This document shows positions 41,830-54,334 of a stretch of 64,000 nt of DNA, in pieces; the first letter of the stretch is position 1; every line of letters begins with the position of its first letter. The notes below the pieces were generated by a model. That model was not told the DNA's origin and did not search any database. It saw nothing but the letters and a program-made list of their open reading frames with translations. A program made the translations under genes and the position numbers. Origin of the DNA: Deinococcus sp. AJ005 (GTDB taxonomy: Bacteria; Deinococcota; Deinococci; Deinococcales; Deinococcaceae); contig NZ_CP044990.1 of NCBI RefSeq assembly GCF_009017495.1, forward strand, positions 1,631,001 to 1,695,000, read 5' to 3'.

Positions 41830-42692
41830 GCCGTCCACCGTCCGAAGCCCGTGCAGCCTTCCGCCAGCTTCTGTCCGTACTCGCCCTCGCTCAACGTCTC
41901 CACGGTCACACGCATATTCGTGGCATTGGCGTGGACCATCCGCCGTTCGTCCAGCATCAGGCCGACGTGACCGGGGAAGAAGGCCAGATCGCCGCGCTGG
42001 GGCCGTTCCACCACACCCAGAAATTCCTGCTGCTGATCGGCGTCACGGGGAATGGGTTGTCCGAACGCGGCGAACACCAGTTGCGTTAATCCCGAGCAGT
42101 CTAGTCCCCAGGCGCCGCGCCCCCCCCAGACATACGGCGTGTCCAGAAAGCGCAGGGCCAGCGCAGCCGCATCGGCTTCACGGATAGGGGAGATGACAGC
42201 CTCGCCCACCCATGCATCTTTGCCGCTGGGAAGTGAGACCGGCAGCCAGCGCCGCCCACCTTCGGTCACGGTTTCGCCCGGTGCGTGAATGATCCTGGCC
42301 CCCAGGCACAGCTCTCCAACAATCGGCTGGCTGACCTTCGGCCCGGCGTAAGCGTGGGCGCGCAGGGCGGTCACCGTCAGTAAATCGCCGTGCTGTGGCC
42401 CGGTCAACCCCGCTGCCGGAGTCCAGCCCAGGTAGCGGTCATGGACGGTGCGGATATAGGCCCAGCCATTTCCGTCTTCCCAGAGCAACTCCAGCGCCTC
42501 GCCGAGCAGCGCCTCCGAGACCTGGGCCGCGTCGGCGCGGGGTCCAGAGCGCAGGCTTAGACGGCTGATGGCGGCCATTGGACGTGGGGTGATATAGGTC
42601 CAATCGGCCTCTGAAAGTTGGCCGCGCAGGGCGTCCTCGGCCAGGAGGGAGTCGGGCTGATAGGCGTGGGTGCGAGAATCGGGGAGGGACAT
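41826..42692 (-). CDS. NlpC/P60 murein-peptide endopeptidase with SH3 domains
   Basis: A 288-residue protein resembling YkfC. The first about 160 residues are bacterial SH3-like repeats. The C-terminal NlpC/P60 domain has the catalytic cysteine in GLDCSGLTQLVFAAFG after YVWGGRG, and a histidine in PGHVGLML. No signal peptide is seen, so it should cut imported murein peptides in the cytoplasm (gamma-D-Glu-diamino acid bond). TACCCT lies 7 bases before the ATG, a possible internal leaderless promoter. Confidence 0.88.
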   Translation of the reverse strand: MSLPDSRTHAYQPDSLLAEDALRGQLSEADWTYITPRPMAAISRLSLRSGPRADAAQVSEALLGEALELLWEDGNGWAYIRTVHDRYLGWTPAAGLTGPQHGDLLTVTALRAHAYAGPKVSQPIVGELCLGARIIHAPGETVTEGGRRWLPVSLPSGKDAWVGEAVISPIREADAAALALRFLDTPYVWGGRGAWGLDCSGLTQLVFAAFGQPIPRDADQQQEFLGVVERPQRGDLAFFPGHVGLMLDERRMVHANATNMRVTVETLSEGEYGQKLAEGCTGFGRWTA

Positions 42693-42699
42693 GTCCGAC

Positions 42700-42705
42700 A
42701 GGGTA
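42700..42705 (-). promoter_or_regulatory. Possible internal -10 box before the NlpC/P60 gene
   Basis: TACCCT on the minus strand, 7 bases from the ATG at 42692, in the 27-base gap after the M19 gene. Confidence 0.3.
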
Positions 42706-42719
42706 GCGGGAAACGGGCG

Positions 42720-43697
42720 TTACAGGTACGCCGTCAGCCAGCGCAACCAGTTTTCGCCCGCCACCCCCGCGCGGTGTTCTCCGGGCACTTCATCCAGAAA
42801 ACGGGGCAATTCCGAGTATCGCCCGATGCCCACGGGTGTCTTCTCGGCCCCGAAACCGCCGTCCATGTCGCTGCCTATCGCCACCCGGTCCCAGCCGACA
42901 AGTTCGGCGTAATGGCGGGCATGTGCGGCCAGATCGTCCAGCGTCGCCCCCGTTTCCATCCCCTGTTTGATAAACGAACTCAGGAACACCAGCCCGATCA
43001 CGCCGCCGCGCTCGGCAATGGCGCGGGCCATCTCGTCATTCAGGTGGCGGTTGCCAGGGACCAGCGCACGGGAATTGGAATGCGAGGCGATCATCTTCGG
43101 GCCAATTTCAGCGGCGTCCCAGAACGCGGCGTCGTCCAGATGGGAGGCGTCTAGGGCAATGCCCAGATCACACATGGCCGTCACCAGCGCTTTACCCGCA
43201 TCCGTCAGAGGCCCCGGCGCACCCGTGCCGCCTGCGTAAGCCGTCACGCCCCACGCCGGGCCAATCAGCCGCACGCCCGCGTCCACCCAGAATGGCAGGT
43301 CACCCTCGTCCCGCAGCGGGTCCGCCCCCTCCATCAGCAGCACGACACCCAGTGGAGCATCTGCTTGAGCGAGATGGGCGCTGACCTCGGCCCCAGAGCG
43401 CAGAAGCCGGAGAAAACCCCCGTCCTCCCAGCGGCGGTACACGTCCAGTTGAGCCAGCGCCTGTGCCCGCGCCCCGGCATGATCGGTGTAGCCCTGCGGC
43501 GAGTCGGGCGTGCGTGGCAGCGCGAACAGCGTGCCGAAACAGACCCCCACGCCCGCTGCCCGTAATTCCGTGAAAGTGGTGGTGGCGGTCTGCCCCTCCA
43601 CCGGGTCAACGCGCCGCAACTCTTCCAGCGTCAGCGTCAGATCGCGCCCATTCAGCGCGTTGTAGGCGAGGTCCAGATGCCCGTCGATCAGCCTCAC
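42720..43697 (-). CDS. Membrane dipeptidase-type (M19) peptidase
   Basis: A 325-residue zinc amidohydrolase-fold dipeptidase. The metal HxD motif is in IDGHLDLAYN at the start, a bridging glutamate in LLMEGADPL, and histidines in LDASHLDDAAF and MIASHSNSRAL. It should split dipeptides, including those with a D-residue, released by the murein enzymes encoded downstream. GTG start overlaps the HAD stop (GTGA). No signal peptide is visible, so the enzyme is cytoplasmic here despite the family name. Confidence 0.9.
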   Translation of the reverse strand: MRLIDGHLDLAYNALNGRDLTLTLEELRRVDPVEGQTATTTFTELRAAGVGVCFGTLFALPRTPDSPQGYTDHAGARAQALAQLDVYRRWEDGGFLRLLRSGAEVSAHLAQADAPLGVVLLMEGADPLRDEGDLPFWVDAGVRLIGPAWGVTAYAGGTGAPGPLTDAGKALVTAMCDLGIALDASHLDDAAFWDAAEIGPKMIASHSNSRALVPGNRHLNDEMARAIAERGGVIGLVFLSSFIKQGMETGATLDDLAAHARHYAELVGWDRVAIGSDMDGGFGAEKTPVGIGRYSELPRFLDEVPGEHRAGVAGENWLRWLTAYL

Positions 43698-44395
43698 GCG
43701 CGCACCAACTCGCCCACCAGATTCAGCACCGCCCGCAGATCATGGATGGCGTCACGGTCCTGACCATGCAGATCAATCACGGTGGCCGTCATGCCCAGGG
43801 CGCGGGCAGCATCCACATTTTCCTGCTTGTCGTCCACGAACAGCACCTCCTGCGGGCGCAGTCCCAGTGCCTCGGCGGCGTGCAGGAACGCGCCCGCGTC
43901 CGGCTTGTGGATGCCCAGCGAACACGTCGCCACCGCCACGTCCACCAGATCGGCCAGCCCCACCTCCTCCAGCGTGCGGACGATGCTGGGCAGCGTGTTG
44001 CTCAGCACCCCGATCTTGAGGCCACGGGCGCGCAGTTCCTGCAAGACCTCGCGAGCGTGCGGCACGGGCTTCATGAACCGCTCGTAGGGATAGGCGGCCA
44101 TGAAAGCGGCAGCGTCGGAGGCGGGCAGGCCCAGCCGTTCCATCAGCTCCAGACCATAGCTGTCCCAGAAAGCCGTCTCGTCCTCCTCGGTCCGCAGATC
44201 CCACCACGTCAGCGCCCGCTCCTGCCACTGCCCCAGCATCGCCGCGCCCACTGCGTGGGCGTCCAGGCCATACTCCCCGGCGGCCCAGCGCGCAGCCTCG
44301 GCGTAGACCGCGCCGTCTGTGTAGGCGATGGTGTCGTCGCGGTCAAACAACACCGCTTTCAGTGGAACAAGGAGGGCCGCAGGCGGGGTGGTCAT
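43694..44395 (-). CDS. HAD-superfamily hydrolase
   Basis: A 233-residue phosphatase-like protein of the IA class. Motif I is VLFDRDDTIAY, with the second aspartate replaced in the usual DxDxT by DRDDT; motif II IGVLSNTLPS; motif III/IV HKPDAGAFLHAAEALG and EVLFVDDKQENVDAA. A helical cap lies between motifs I and II. I take ATG 44395. It is the first gene of the murein-peptide operon and overlaps M19 by 4 bases. The substrate is unknown. Confidence 0.85.
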   Translation of the reverse strand: MTTPPAALLVPLKAVLFDRDDTIAYTDGAVYAEAARWAAGEYGLDAHAVGAAMLGQWQERALTWWDLRTEEDETAFWDSYGLELMERLGLPASDAAAFMAAYPYERFMKPVPHAREVLQELRARGLKIGVLSNTLPSIVRTLEEVGLADLVDVAVATCSLGIHKPDAGAFLHAAEALGLRPQEVLFVDDKQENVDAARALGMTATVIDLHGQDRDAIHDLRAVLNLVGELVRA

Positions 44396-44550
44396 GGGGT
44401 TAATCCTAGTGACTTTGCGCGCCGGGGAGGTGACGGCGGACTGAATCGAGCCTGAATTTGCATCCGGGCCATCTTCCTGCTCCATTTTCAGAATCTATAC
44501 GCAATATTTATAATATATTTCAGTCCAAATTCTATTTTTACGCAATACTA

Positions 44551-44579
44551 TTGCTAAATCGGTGTTTAAAACCTATTCT
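44551..44579 (+). promoter_or_regulatory. Promoter of the class V aminotransferase gene
   Basis: TTGCTA (44551-44556) is 17 bases from TATTCT (44574-44579), which ends 6 bases before the ATG at 44586. The surrounding 70 bases are strongly AT-rich. Predicts a leaderless mRNA and is the clearest such promoter in the window. Confidence 0.75.
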
Positions 44580-44585
44580 GATGTC

Positions 44586-45743
44586 ATGCCTCTGGACGCC
44601 TATCCTGAACACATCCTGCTCACCCCCGGCCCCACCCCGATCCATCCGCGCGCCATGCACGCCATGACCCGCCCGATGCTGGGCCATATGGACCCGGAGG
44701 TGTTTGCTCTCAACCGCGAGATTCAGGCCGATCTGCGCGTGATGTACGGCGCGGAACCGGAAGGCTTTACCGCACTGCTGGCCGGAACGGGGAGCCTGGG
44801 CATGGAAGCAGGATTTGCCAATCTGGTGGAAGAAGGCGATGAGGTCCTGGTCTGCGCCAACGGCAGCTTTGGCTGCCGCATGGCCGAGATGGCGGCCCGC
44901 TACGGCGCGCGGGTGCGGCTGGTCACGGCCCCGCTGGGCGAGGCGATTCGCCCGGAGGACGTGGCTGCGCAACTGGCCCACGGCGGTGATATCCGCATGG
45001 TAGCCGTGGTCCACGGCGAGACGAGTACTGGCGTGCTGAATCCGGTTCCCGCCATTGCCGAACTGGTGCGTGGCACCGGGGCGCTGCTGACCGTGGACGC
45101 CGTGACCACCGCTGGAATGGAACCCTTCCACATGGCCGACTGGGGTGTGGATTACGCCTATACCGGCGCGCAGAAGTGCCTGAGCGCCCCTCCTGGTGTG
45201 GCCCCGGTGGCGATCAGCGAACGGGCGCTAGCACGGTATGCCGCCCGCCGCACTCCCACCCCGCTGTGGTACTGCGATTTCGAGGGCCTGCGCGATTACT
45301 GGACCCGCCATACCTACCATCACACCGTTCCGGTCAACCTGCATTTCGCCTTTCACGCCGCGTTGCAGGCCGCGCTGGAGGAAGGGATGCAGGCCCGTCA
45401 GCGCCGCGTGCAGCAGGTGGGCGAGGCGATTCTGAGCGCGCTGAAGCCGTTGGGCTTCTCGCCTTACGTTCGCCGCCCAGAAGACCGCCTGCCCACCGTA
45501 CTGGCCCTGCGGTTGCCCGAGGGTTTTGACGATGCGGGCGTGCGTCAGGCCCTGCGGAAGCGCGAGATCAGCGTGACTGGCGGCCTCGGCCCCACCACAG
45601 GCGTGATCTGGCGTCTGGGCTTGATGGGTGAGGCCGCTCGGCCCGGCCCATACCGCGCACTGATGACCGCTCTGGAAGACATTCTCGGCGAACGTGGACT
45701 GGTGGAACGGTTCGACGAGTCACTGGACGGCGTGCTGGTCTGA
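44586..45743 (+). CDS. Class V aminotransferase (alanine-glyoxylate / serine-glyoxylate type)
   Basis: A 385-residue PLP enzyme. The start reads [19 protein letters not shown], typical of the alanine/serine-glyoxylate group and PucG. The PLP lysine is in [30 protein letters not shown] supplies the ring-binding aspartate. It moves an amino group to glyoxylate or pyruvate. The first ATG in frame is at 44562, but it would overlap the promoter, so 44586 is preferred. It stands alone with its own promoter and terminator. Confidence 0.88.
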   Translation: MPLDAYPEHILLTPGPTPIHPRAMHAMTRPMLGHMDPEVFALNREIQADLRVMYGAEPEGFTALLAGTGSLGMEAGFANLVEEGDEVLVCANGSFGCRMAEMAARYGARVRLVTAPLGEAIRPEDVAAQLAHGGDIRMVAVVHGETSTGVLNPVPAIAELVRGTGALLTVDAVTTAGMEPFHMADWGVDYAYTGAQKCLSAPPGVAPVAISERALARYAARRTPTPLWYCDFEGLRDYWTRHTYHHTVPVNLHFAFHAALQAALEEGMQARQRRVQQVGEAILSALKPLGFSPYVRRPEDRLPTVLALRLPEGFDDAGVRQALRKREISVTGGLGPTTGVIWRLGLMGEAARPGPYRALMTALEDILGERGLVERFDESLDGVLV

Positions 45744-45756
45744 TATCCAAAACGAG

Positions 45757-45799
45757 AAAAGGAGGTGGGCAAGCCATTCGAGCTTGCCCACCTCCCGTT
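45757..45799. terminator. Bidirectional terminator after the aminotransferase
   Basis: A perfect 14-bp stem at 45761-45774 and 45782-45795 with a 7-base loop, AAAA on the left and CGTT on the right. It serves both convergent genes. Confidence 0.85.
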
Positions 45800-45811
45800 C
45801 ACGCACCCCCG

Positions 45812-46516
45812 CTACCCCATCCGTCCCGTCTTGATCACATCCGCAATGACTGGCGGCAGATTCCAGGCCATGATGTCGAAGGCGCTGGAGGCGTAATCGT
45901 AGGTCACCTTGTGCAGCGAGACCTTCGGCTTGCGCCCGACGCAGTCCACGATCACCACGTCCGCACCCGGCTCGTGGTTGAGGCTGAGGCCCACGCTGCC
46001 CGGATCGACGAAGGTGGTCTCGCCGATCACGCGGCTGAACGGCACGTGCGAGCCGCCCACCACGATCACCCGCGCGCCCAGCGTCTCAGCTAGCTCCTCC
46101 AACTCGCGTTCACTCGCCATTAGATCCAGCCGCTGTTCGGGGTCATGGGGGCTGCCGTGGAAGTAGCGCACCCGCCCAACCGGGGTCACGATCCGTCCGC
46201 CCGGCGGCAGGCGGCGCAGGAAATCGGTCTGCTCGGGTGCCAGCATCTTCTTGGTCCAGGTCAGCACCTGATCGGCCACGCCGCGCCGTCCCTCACGGTC
46301 CCCCAGATCGATGGCGACGCGCATGTCGCTGGACCCCAGGCCGGTGGGCCAGCCCTCGCGCTTGACGAAATCGATCACCGGGCCGGGGCTTGCGCCGTAG
46401 CCGACCAGATCACCCACCACGATCACCTGATTGACGATGTTCTCGGTCAGAAACCGTTTGACTGCCGTCAAGGCATGGATATTTCCGTGAATGTCGCTGA
46501 TGAAAGCCAATCTCAA
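45812..46516 (-). CDS. Metallophosphoesterase
   Basis: A 234-residue calcineurin-like phosphoesterase: [46 protein letters not shown] and a final FVDPGSVG. These supply two metal sites for cutting phosphodiesters or monoesters. It is related to the YfcE/ApaH-like group. TTG start at 46516 is 9 bases after TAAGAT. The substrate is unknown. Confidence 0.85.
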   Translation of the reverse strand: MRLAFISDIHGNIHALTAVKRFLTENIVNQVIVVGDLVGYGASPGPVIDFVKREGWPTGLGSSDMRVAIDLGDREGRRGVADQVLTWTKKMLAPEQTDFLRRLPPGGRIVTPVGRVRYFHGSPHDPEQRLDLMASERELEELAETLGARVIVVGGSHVPFSRVIGETTFVDPGSVGLSLNHEPGADVVIVDCVGRKPKVSLHKVTYDYASSAFDIMAWNLPPVIADVIKTGRMG

Positions 46517-46592
46517 AGTGCCGTCATCTTAACCCACAGCCCGCGTGAGGGACAGGCATACCCCCTGACCTTTTCATTTACTGCCCCCTATC

Positions 46593-48086
<1,494 letters not shown>

Positions 48087-49133
48087 TCAATCCTGTGGAC
48101 CACGCAAGCGCTCCATTGCTTCCATCGCCTCGCGTCTGACTTCCGTGTCCATCTTGGCGTAGATGGCTGAGGTGTTGACTGAAGCGTGGCCCAGTACGTC
48201 TGCAACAACGTGCAAGTCACGCGTGGCGCGATAAAGGTGGGTGCCCGCTGTGCGCCGCAGGGTGTGCAGACCCCACAACTCGGGCGCCAGACCCAGTTCC
48301 TGATAGTACGTGGCAGCAATCGTGCGTGCCCCCTTGGTGGTCAGCCGCCCTCCATAGTTGCGTCCACTCAGCGAGACCAGAAGGGCCGCCGTACCCAGCG
48401 TGTTCAGGGCTTGCAACGACGAGCGCGACATCAGCCACAGGCGCAGGCTGCGCTCCACCCGCGCGGTCAGCGGCACCGTCCGCCCCTTGCCGCCCTTGCC
48501 CAGCACCCGCAACTGACGTTCGTTGAGGTCTATGTCTGTGGTATTCAGCCCCACCAGTTCTGCCGCGCGCAGGCCCAGGCTGCCGCCGAGTTCCAGTAGC
48601 AGCAGGTCCCGGTGGGCGCGCAGGGTGTCGGCAGGGTGCATCGAGGTAGGCAGGGTCAGCAGTTCCGCATACCGCGCCACGGACAGGGCCTGTTTCTTGG
48701 CGTGGGCGGGTGTCGTGTCACTGGGAGGCCGTACCCCGGCACTTGGATCGCCGGCAATCGCCCCGGCCCACACCAGCGCCTTCATCAGGTTCCGCACTCC
48801 GTAGACATGGCGTTTAATGCTGGATGCGGCCAGACCCGCCTGCTGCATGGTCAACATCCAGACCTCGAAATCCTCGGCAGCCAACTGGTTCAGTGCCCGT
48901 TCAGGTGATTCGGGCGGTCCGGTGAACGCCAGAAAGCGCCGGACCGATTCGCAGTAATGGTCCAGTGTCATCTGACTGACCCGCGCGCCCCGGCTGGATT
49001 TCAGGCGCATATAGGTCACCAGCAGATCGGTCAGGGCGTCGGCATTTTGCTCATGCGCGGCCCGCAAACCTTCACGTCGACGGTTGGCCGCGTTTGACCA
49101 GCGCGAGGCTAGGACCAGGGCACCCTCGGTCAT
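48087..49133 (-). CDS. Tyrosine recombinase (Xer/integrase family)
   Basis: A 348-residue site-specific recombinase. The SAM-like core-binding domain covers about residues 30-145. The catalytic domain has the arginine in [13 protein letters not shown], lysine in [11 protein letters not shown], HxxR in [12 protein letters not shown], a second histidine in [10 protein letters not shown] and the nucleophile in IYAKM. It could be the chromosome-dimer Xer protein or the integrase of a lost element. No phage or plasmid genes are near. GGAG lies 11 bases before the ATG. Confidence 0.88.
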   Translation of the reverse strand: MTEGALVLASRWSNAANRRREGLRAAHEQNADALTDLLVTYMRLKSSRGARVSQMTLDHYCESVRRFLAFTGPPESPERALNQLAAEDFEVWMLTMQQAGLAASSIKRHVYGVRNLMKALVWAGAIAGDPSAGVRPPSDTTPAHAKKQALSVARYAELLTLPTSMHPADTLRAHRDLLLLELGGSLGLRAAELVGLNTTDIDLNERQLRVLGKGGKGRTVPLTARVERSLRLWLMSRSSLQALNTLGTAALLVSLSGRNYGGRLTTKGARTIAATYYQELGLAPELWGLHTLRRTAGTHLYRATRDLHVVADVLGHASVNTSAIYAKMDTEVRREAMEAMERLRGPQD

Positions 49134-49172
49134 TGCTGACTCATCTCCAAACTTCTACTTCCCATAAGTGAA

Positions 49173-49178
49173 ATTATA
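49173..49178 (-). promoter_or_regulatory. Candidate -10 box of the recombinase gene
   Basis: A consensus TATAAT on the minus strand, 39 bases before the recombinase start, in an AT-rich stretch unlike the flanking DNA. No -35 match is seen. Confidence 0.4.
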
Positions 49179-49188
49179 GGATATAAGA

Positions 49189-49680
49189 TTATTCTTTGGA
49201 GCCGATAGTTAATCTGACCGCCGCCTCACGCAGCCAGTCCAGATATTCGGCCTCTGTAGAATCCCATTTGGCACGGTTGCAGCGGTCACAGCACAGCGCG
49301 ATGTTACCGGGTCGTGGAGGCCGCCCTGGACAACGGGATGACGTGATCAAGCTGAAAACGCGTCCCGAATTTTCATTGGGCAGACCACAGTATCGGCAGG
49401 TTTTCGTTGTCATCATGATCTCGACAAGTTGCTCGGGCGGCAAGCGCTCCAGATCTGGAAAGCGCCGCTCCACACTTCCGTTCATGCTGTATGCAATCTG
49501 AAAGGCGCGGCGGCGATCATCCTGGTGATATCTCGTTTTATAAGACTCGGCCTGACAGTCCAGACAGCGAAAGAATCGACTCCCATCGGGACGGTTCTTT
49601 GGAAAAAGTGTCAGGAGCTTGGTCTGGTGACAGACCCGGCAGCTTCGCTCGTCTTCGGTCACGAGCATAGGGGTCGCCAT
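49189..49680 (-). CDS. HNH-type endonuclease protein, catalytic core scrambled by two frameshifts
   Basis: A 163-residue frame with a zinc pair (CRVC and CLDC) at the start and the HNH frame CRYCGLPNEN...NIALCCDRCNRAKW. Between these, where the family has a DHVxPLSRGG core, the frame reads SLITSSRCPGRPPRPG. The neighbouring frame of the same DNA reads FQLDHVIPLSRAASTTR. One base lost near 49355-49365 and one gained near 49307-49312 would explain this. As written, the catalytic Asp-His is gone. It lies 23 bases after the lipid kinase gene and 55 bases before the recombinase. Confidence 0.75.
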   Translation of the reverse strand: MATPMLVTEDERSCRVCHQTKLLTLFPKNRPDGSRFFRCLDCQAESYKTRYHQDDRRRAFQIAYSMNGSVERRFPDLERLPPEQLVEIMMTTKTCRYCGLPNENSGRVFSLITSSRCPGRPPRPGNIALCCDRCNRAKWDSTEAEYLDWLREAAVRLTIGSKE

Positions 49681-49703
49681 TGCTGGAGCATCACGCCCTG
49701 CGC

Positions 49704-50672
49704 TTAAGTCTCCACCTCCTCCTTCCTGGCCGCCGTGATGAACAGCGCTGCGCCAGGTAAAATCCGCGCGGTGAACGGCGTCGTTTCCACCATCAGTTCG
49801 CCGTCGTATTGCAGCGGAAAGGGATCGGCTGCGTCCACGGTGATTTCGCGGGCGTTCAGGGTTTCGAGGTTGCTGCTGAACATAGGGTCTCCCAGATTCA
49901 GCTTGGCGCGCAACGAGTCGATCAGGTTAGGAATCAGGCGCAACAGGTTGCCCGCCTTGAGCAGCACCACCGTGAACTGACCGTCACTGGGGTTGATGTC
50001 CGTGGTGATCGGCATCCGGTAATTGGCCATGCCGAAGTTGGCCACCATCACGCCGATGCCCTCGAACTCGCGTTCCTGGCCGTCCACGGTCAGTTTGAAG
50101 GTAGTCTTCCTGGGATTGAGCTGTTTCATGGCGCTCAGGACATAGGCCATCACGCCAAACTGTTCTTTCAGTTCCTCGCTGCCCTTGATCATGGCGGCGT
50201 CCGCGCCCGCCCCGGCCAACATGGCAAAACCGTTTTTCTCCCCGCCTACCTCAATCTCGCCCAGATCGACGGTAATGCAGTGTCCGGCCAGCACCAGGGC
50301 CGCGAGTTCCGGCGCAGAGGTGGGCAGATCCAGATTCTGTGCGATCAGGTTGGCCGTACCGGCGGGAAAGGCCAGCAGGGGCACGCCACTGTCCCGGATG
50401 GCATAGGCCAGGCTGCTCACTGTCCCGTCTCCCCCAGCCGCGACCAGGATGTCGAAGGCGTGCAGGTCATTGACCTGTTCTGCCAGCGGCGTGTCTTTTT
50501 TAGTTTCCCGCTGCACCACCTCGGCCCCGCCCTCCCGCAGCAGGCGCACGAATTCCGGCAGATCGCTGTCGCCCTTGCCGCTCTTGGGATTAAAGACGAC
50601 CAGCACGCGCTGGGCCTTGGGAGTGTTGGGGGGGCCGGGGGGGGAGGTTTGACCTGTCATCTGACCTTTCAT
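49704..50672 (-). CDS. Diacylglycerol kinase-like lipid kinase (YegS/BmrU family)
   Basis: A 322-residue soluble kinase: [30 protein letters not shown] with the nucleotide loop [24 protein letters not shown], and the C-terminal beta-sandwich ending with the catalytic aspartate in [17 protein letters not shown]. It phosphorylates a lipid such as diacylglycerol. ATG 50672 and an ATG at 50660 (AAAGG before it) are both possible. HNH and recombinase genes follow on the same strand. The divergent gene is a small lipoprotein. Confidence 0.9.
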   Translation of the reverse strand: MKGQMTGQTSPPGPPNTPKAQRVLVVFNPKSGKGDSDLPEFVRLLREGGAEVVQRETKKDTPLAEQVNDLHAFDILVAAGGDGTVSSLAYAIRDSGVPLLAFPAGTANLIAQNLDLPTSAPELAALVLAGHCITVDLGEIEVGGEKNGFAMLAGAGADAAMIKGSEELKEQFGVMAYVLSAMKQLNPRKTTFKLTVDGQEREFEGIGVMVANFGMANYRMPITTDINPSDGQFTVVLLKAGNLLRLIPNLIDSLRAKLNLGDPMFSSNLETLNAREITVDAADPFPLQYDGELMVETTPFTARILPGAALFITAARKEEVET

Positions 50673-50699
50673 TAGACTGTGAATTCGGAGGCTGTTGCT

Positions 50700-51068
50700 A
50701 TGCTGCGTTTCTTGGTTGCTTCTTCACTCATGGTAGGCGCTCTGGCGTCCTGCGCGCCCTCTCAATCCACAGACCGCTTCGTGACGGTTACGCCTGTACT
50801 GATCAAAGTTTCGGAAGCCGCCACGCGCGGCGGCTCACTCACCGTTCAGGGCCGTTATCTGGGTGGCCCCAGCACTGGGCAGGTTCGCCTAGGGGCCGAC
50901 GAAACGGGGAAGGGCGGCTACGTCTTCCCTGCTTCTGCTATTCAGTCCTGGACCGACAGCGAAATCGTCATGACCATTCCCGCCGACGCCCCGGTGGGCG
51001 GAAGCTGGCTGTTCGTGGAAGTCGCGGGCAAGCAGTCTACAGGTCTGCCTTACAGCGTTCGCCAGTAA
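50700..51068 (+). CDS. Small lipoprotein with an IPT/TIG-like domain
   Basis: ATG 50700 is preceded by GGAGG 7 bases upstream. The 122 residues begin with a lipoprotein signal (LMVGALASC, lipobox cysteine near 17). The rest is one immunoglobulin-like sheet domain: [20 protein letters not shown], then QGRYLGGP and [18 protein letters not shown], a pattern typical of IPT/TIG folds. It should sit on the outer face of the membrane. The function is unknown. A -10-like TAGACT is at 50673-50678. Confidence 0.7.
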   Translation: MLRFLVASSLMVGALASCAPSQSTDRFVTVTPVLIKVSEAATRGGSLTVQGRYLGGPSTGQVRLGADETGKGGYVFPASAIQSWTDSEIVMTIPADAPVGGSWLFVEVAGKQSTGLPYSVRQ

Positions 51069-51080
51069 ACCCTCACGCCA

Positions 51081-51116
51081 GAGGCCGCCTGTCCTGAATT
51101 GGGGAGGTGGCCTCTC
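51081..51116 (+). terminator. Terminator after the small lipoprotein gene
   Basis: A 10-pair stem (AGAGGCCGCC with GGTGGCCTCT, one G-T pair) and a 16-base loop, then CCCCTGTTT. It separates the lipoprotein gene from hisS. Confidence 0.55.
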
Positions 51117-51175
51117 CCCTGTTTGCGCCCCGGTCTTTGACCCTTTGACCTTCAGACCCGTAGACTCCGCAGGTT

Positions 51176-52515
51176 ATGGCGATTCACCGCCCCAAGGGGA
51201 CCAACGATCTGCTGCCACCAGGCAGTCCCAAACTCTCACCCGTCACCAGCGCCGCCGCGCATATCTGGCTGACCGAAACTGCGCGGCGTGTGCTGGAGCG
51301 GGCCGGAGCGCAGCGCATCGACACGCCCATTTTCGAGGAAGCCGAACTGGTCAAGCGCGGCGTGGGCGACAGCACCGACATCGTCCGCAAGGAGATGTTT
51401 ACCGTCTACTACTTCGGGGACCACGGCGGGTTCATTCTGCGCCCGGAGGGAACGGCGGCCATCGTGCGGGCCTACCTCCAGAACGGCCTCAAGCAGTTGC
51501 CCACGCCACTGAAGCTGTGGACTTCCGGGCCGATCTTCCGCGCTGAGAACGTGCAGAAGGGCCGCTACCGCCAGTTTCATCAGGTGGACTACGAGGTGCT
51601 GGGCAGCGCCGATCCGCTGGTGGACGCTGAGGCGATTGCTTTGATGGTAGATGTGGTGCGCGAGCTGGGCCTCAAGGAAGTGCGCGTCAAGCTGGGCAGC
51701 ATCGGCGATCCGGCGGATAGAGAGGCTTATAACGCCTATCTGCGCGAGCTGTTCACGGCCCACCACGACCGCCTGTCCGACGATTCCAAAGATCGCCTGA
51801 CCCGCAACCCAATGCGGATTCTCGATTCCAAGAGCGAGGGCGATCAGGACTTGATTGCCGAGCTGAGCGTCAAACCCATGCTCGATTTTCTGGGCGAGGA
51901 AGCGCGCACGCACTTCGGGGCCGTTCAGGGCCACCTGAAGGACTGGGGCGTGCCGTATGACCTCGATCCCAGCATCGTGCGCGGGTTGGACTACTACCGC
52001 CGCACCGCCTGGGAGCTGCACCATGAGGGCGTGGGCGCAAAATCTGCGCTGGGCGGGGGCGGACGCTATGACGGTCTGGCCGAGATTCTGGGCGGACAGG
52101 CCACGCCGGGAATCGGCTGGGCCTTCGGTGTAGAGCGGCTGTTGCTGGCGCTGGAAGCGGAGAGCATCGAGCTGCCTCAGAGCGAGGGGCCGCTCCTCTA
52201 TGTCGTCGCGCTGGACGAGGCGAACGTGCCCCATGCAGCGAAGGTCGCGATGGATGCCCGCCGTGTGGCCCGCACCGAATTCGCCTACCGTGCCATGAAA
52301 CCGGGCGGGGCTTTCAAGGATGCTGAACGCCGGGGCGTGCGCTGGATCGCTCTGCTTGGCTCACAGGAAGTCGAGAACGGAACACTCAGCCTCAAAAACC
52401 TGATGAGCGGTGAGCAGCGCGTCGTCAACGTCTCAGAACTGGCAGCATTTCTGGAACAGGAAAGCCACGATCCTGCCGTATCTCCGCCAGCCACAGTCCC
52501 TCCCCAGGAGTCCAA

Positions 52516-52519
<4 letters not shown>
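51176..52519 (+). CDS. hisS: Histidyl-tRNA synthetase
   Basis: A class II synthetase of 447 residues. Motif 2 is in [17 protein letters not shown]; the His-specific loops are [16 protein letters not shown] and GGGGRYDGL; motif 3 is in [13 protein letters not shown]. The C-terminal anticodon-binding domain is complete. TAGACT lies 9 bases before the ATG, leaving at most a very short leader. Its stop overlaps the aspS start as ATGA. Confidence 0.97.
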
Positions 52520-54246
<1,727 letters not shown>

Positions 54247-54253
54247 AGAACAG

Positions 54254-54269
54254 GGAGGCAAGTGCCTCC
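54254..54269 (+). terminator. Short hairpin after aspS
   Basis: A 6-bp stem GGAGGC/GCCTCC with a 4-base loop, followed by TCACTCTT. Weak to moderate terminator, just before repeat copy C. Confidence 0.5.
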
Positions 54270-54288
54270 TCACTCTTCTGAATTCAAT

Positions 54289-54324
54289 TAGTGAATCTTT
54301 TCACGATAAATCTAGATCGTGAAA
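54289..54324 (-). repeat. Dispersed palindromic repeat, copy C
   Basis: Read on the minus strand: TTCACGAT and ATCGTGAA arms (8 bp, perfect; plus positions 54300-54307 and 54316-54323), then AAGATTCACTA. It lies between convergent aspS and an alpha/beta hydrolase gene. Confidence 0.8.
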
Positions 54325-54334
54325 GTTTTATGCC

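Noticed and set aside
49160..49195. A sixth copy of the dispersed repeat at the AT-rich stretch containing AAGTGAAATTATA
   Set aside because: It has only the TTCACTT-like end on the other strand and lacks both TTCACGA/TCGTGAA arms.
48087..49680. An intact prophage or integrative element around the recombinase
   Set aside because: Both flanks are ordinary chromosomal genes, no structural or replication genes occur, and no flanking direct repeats were seen.
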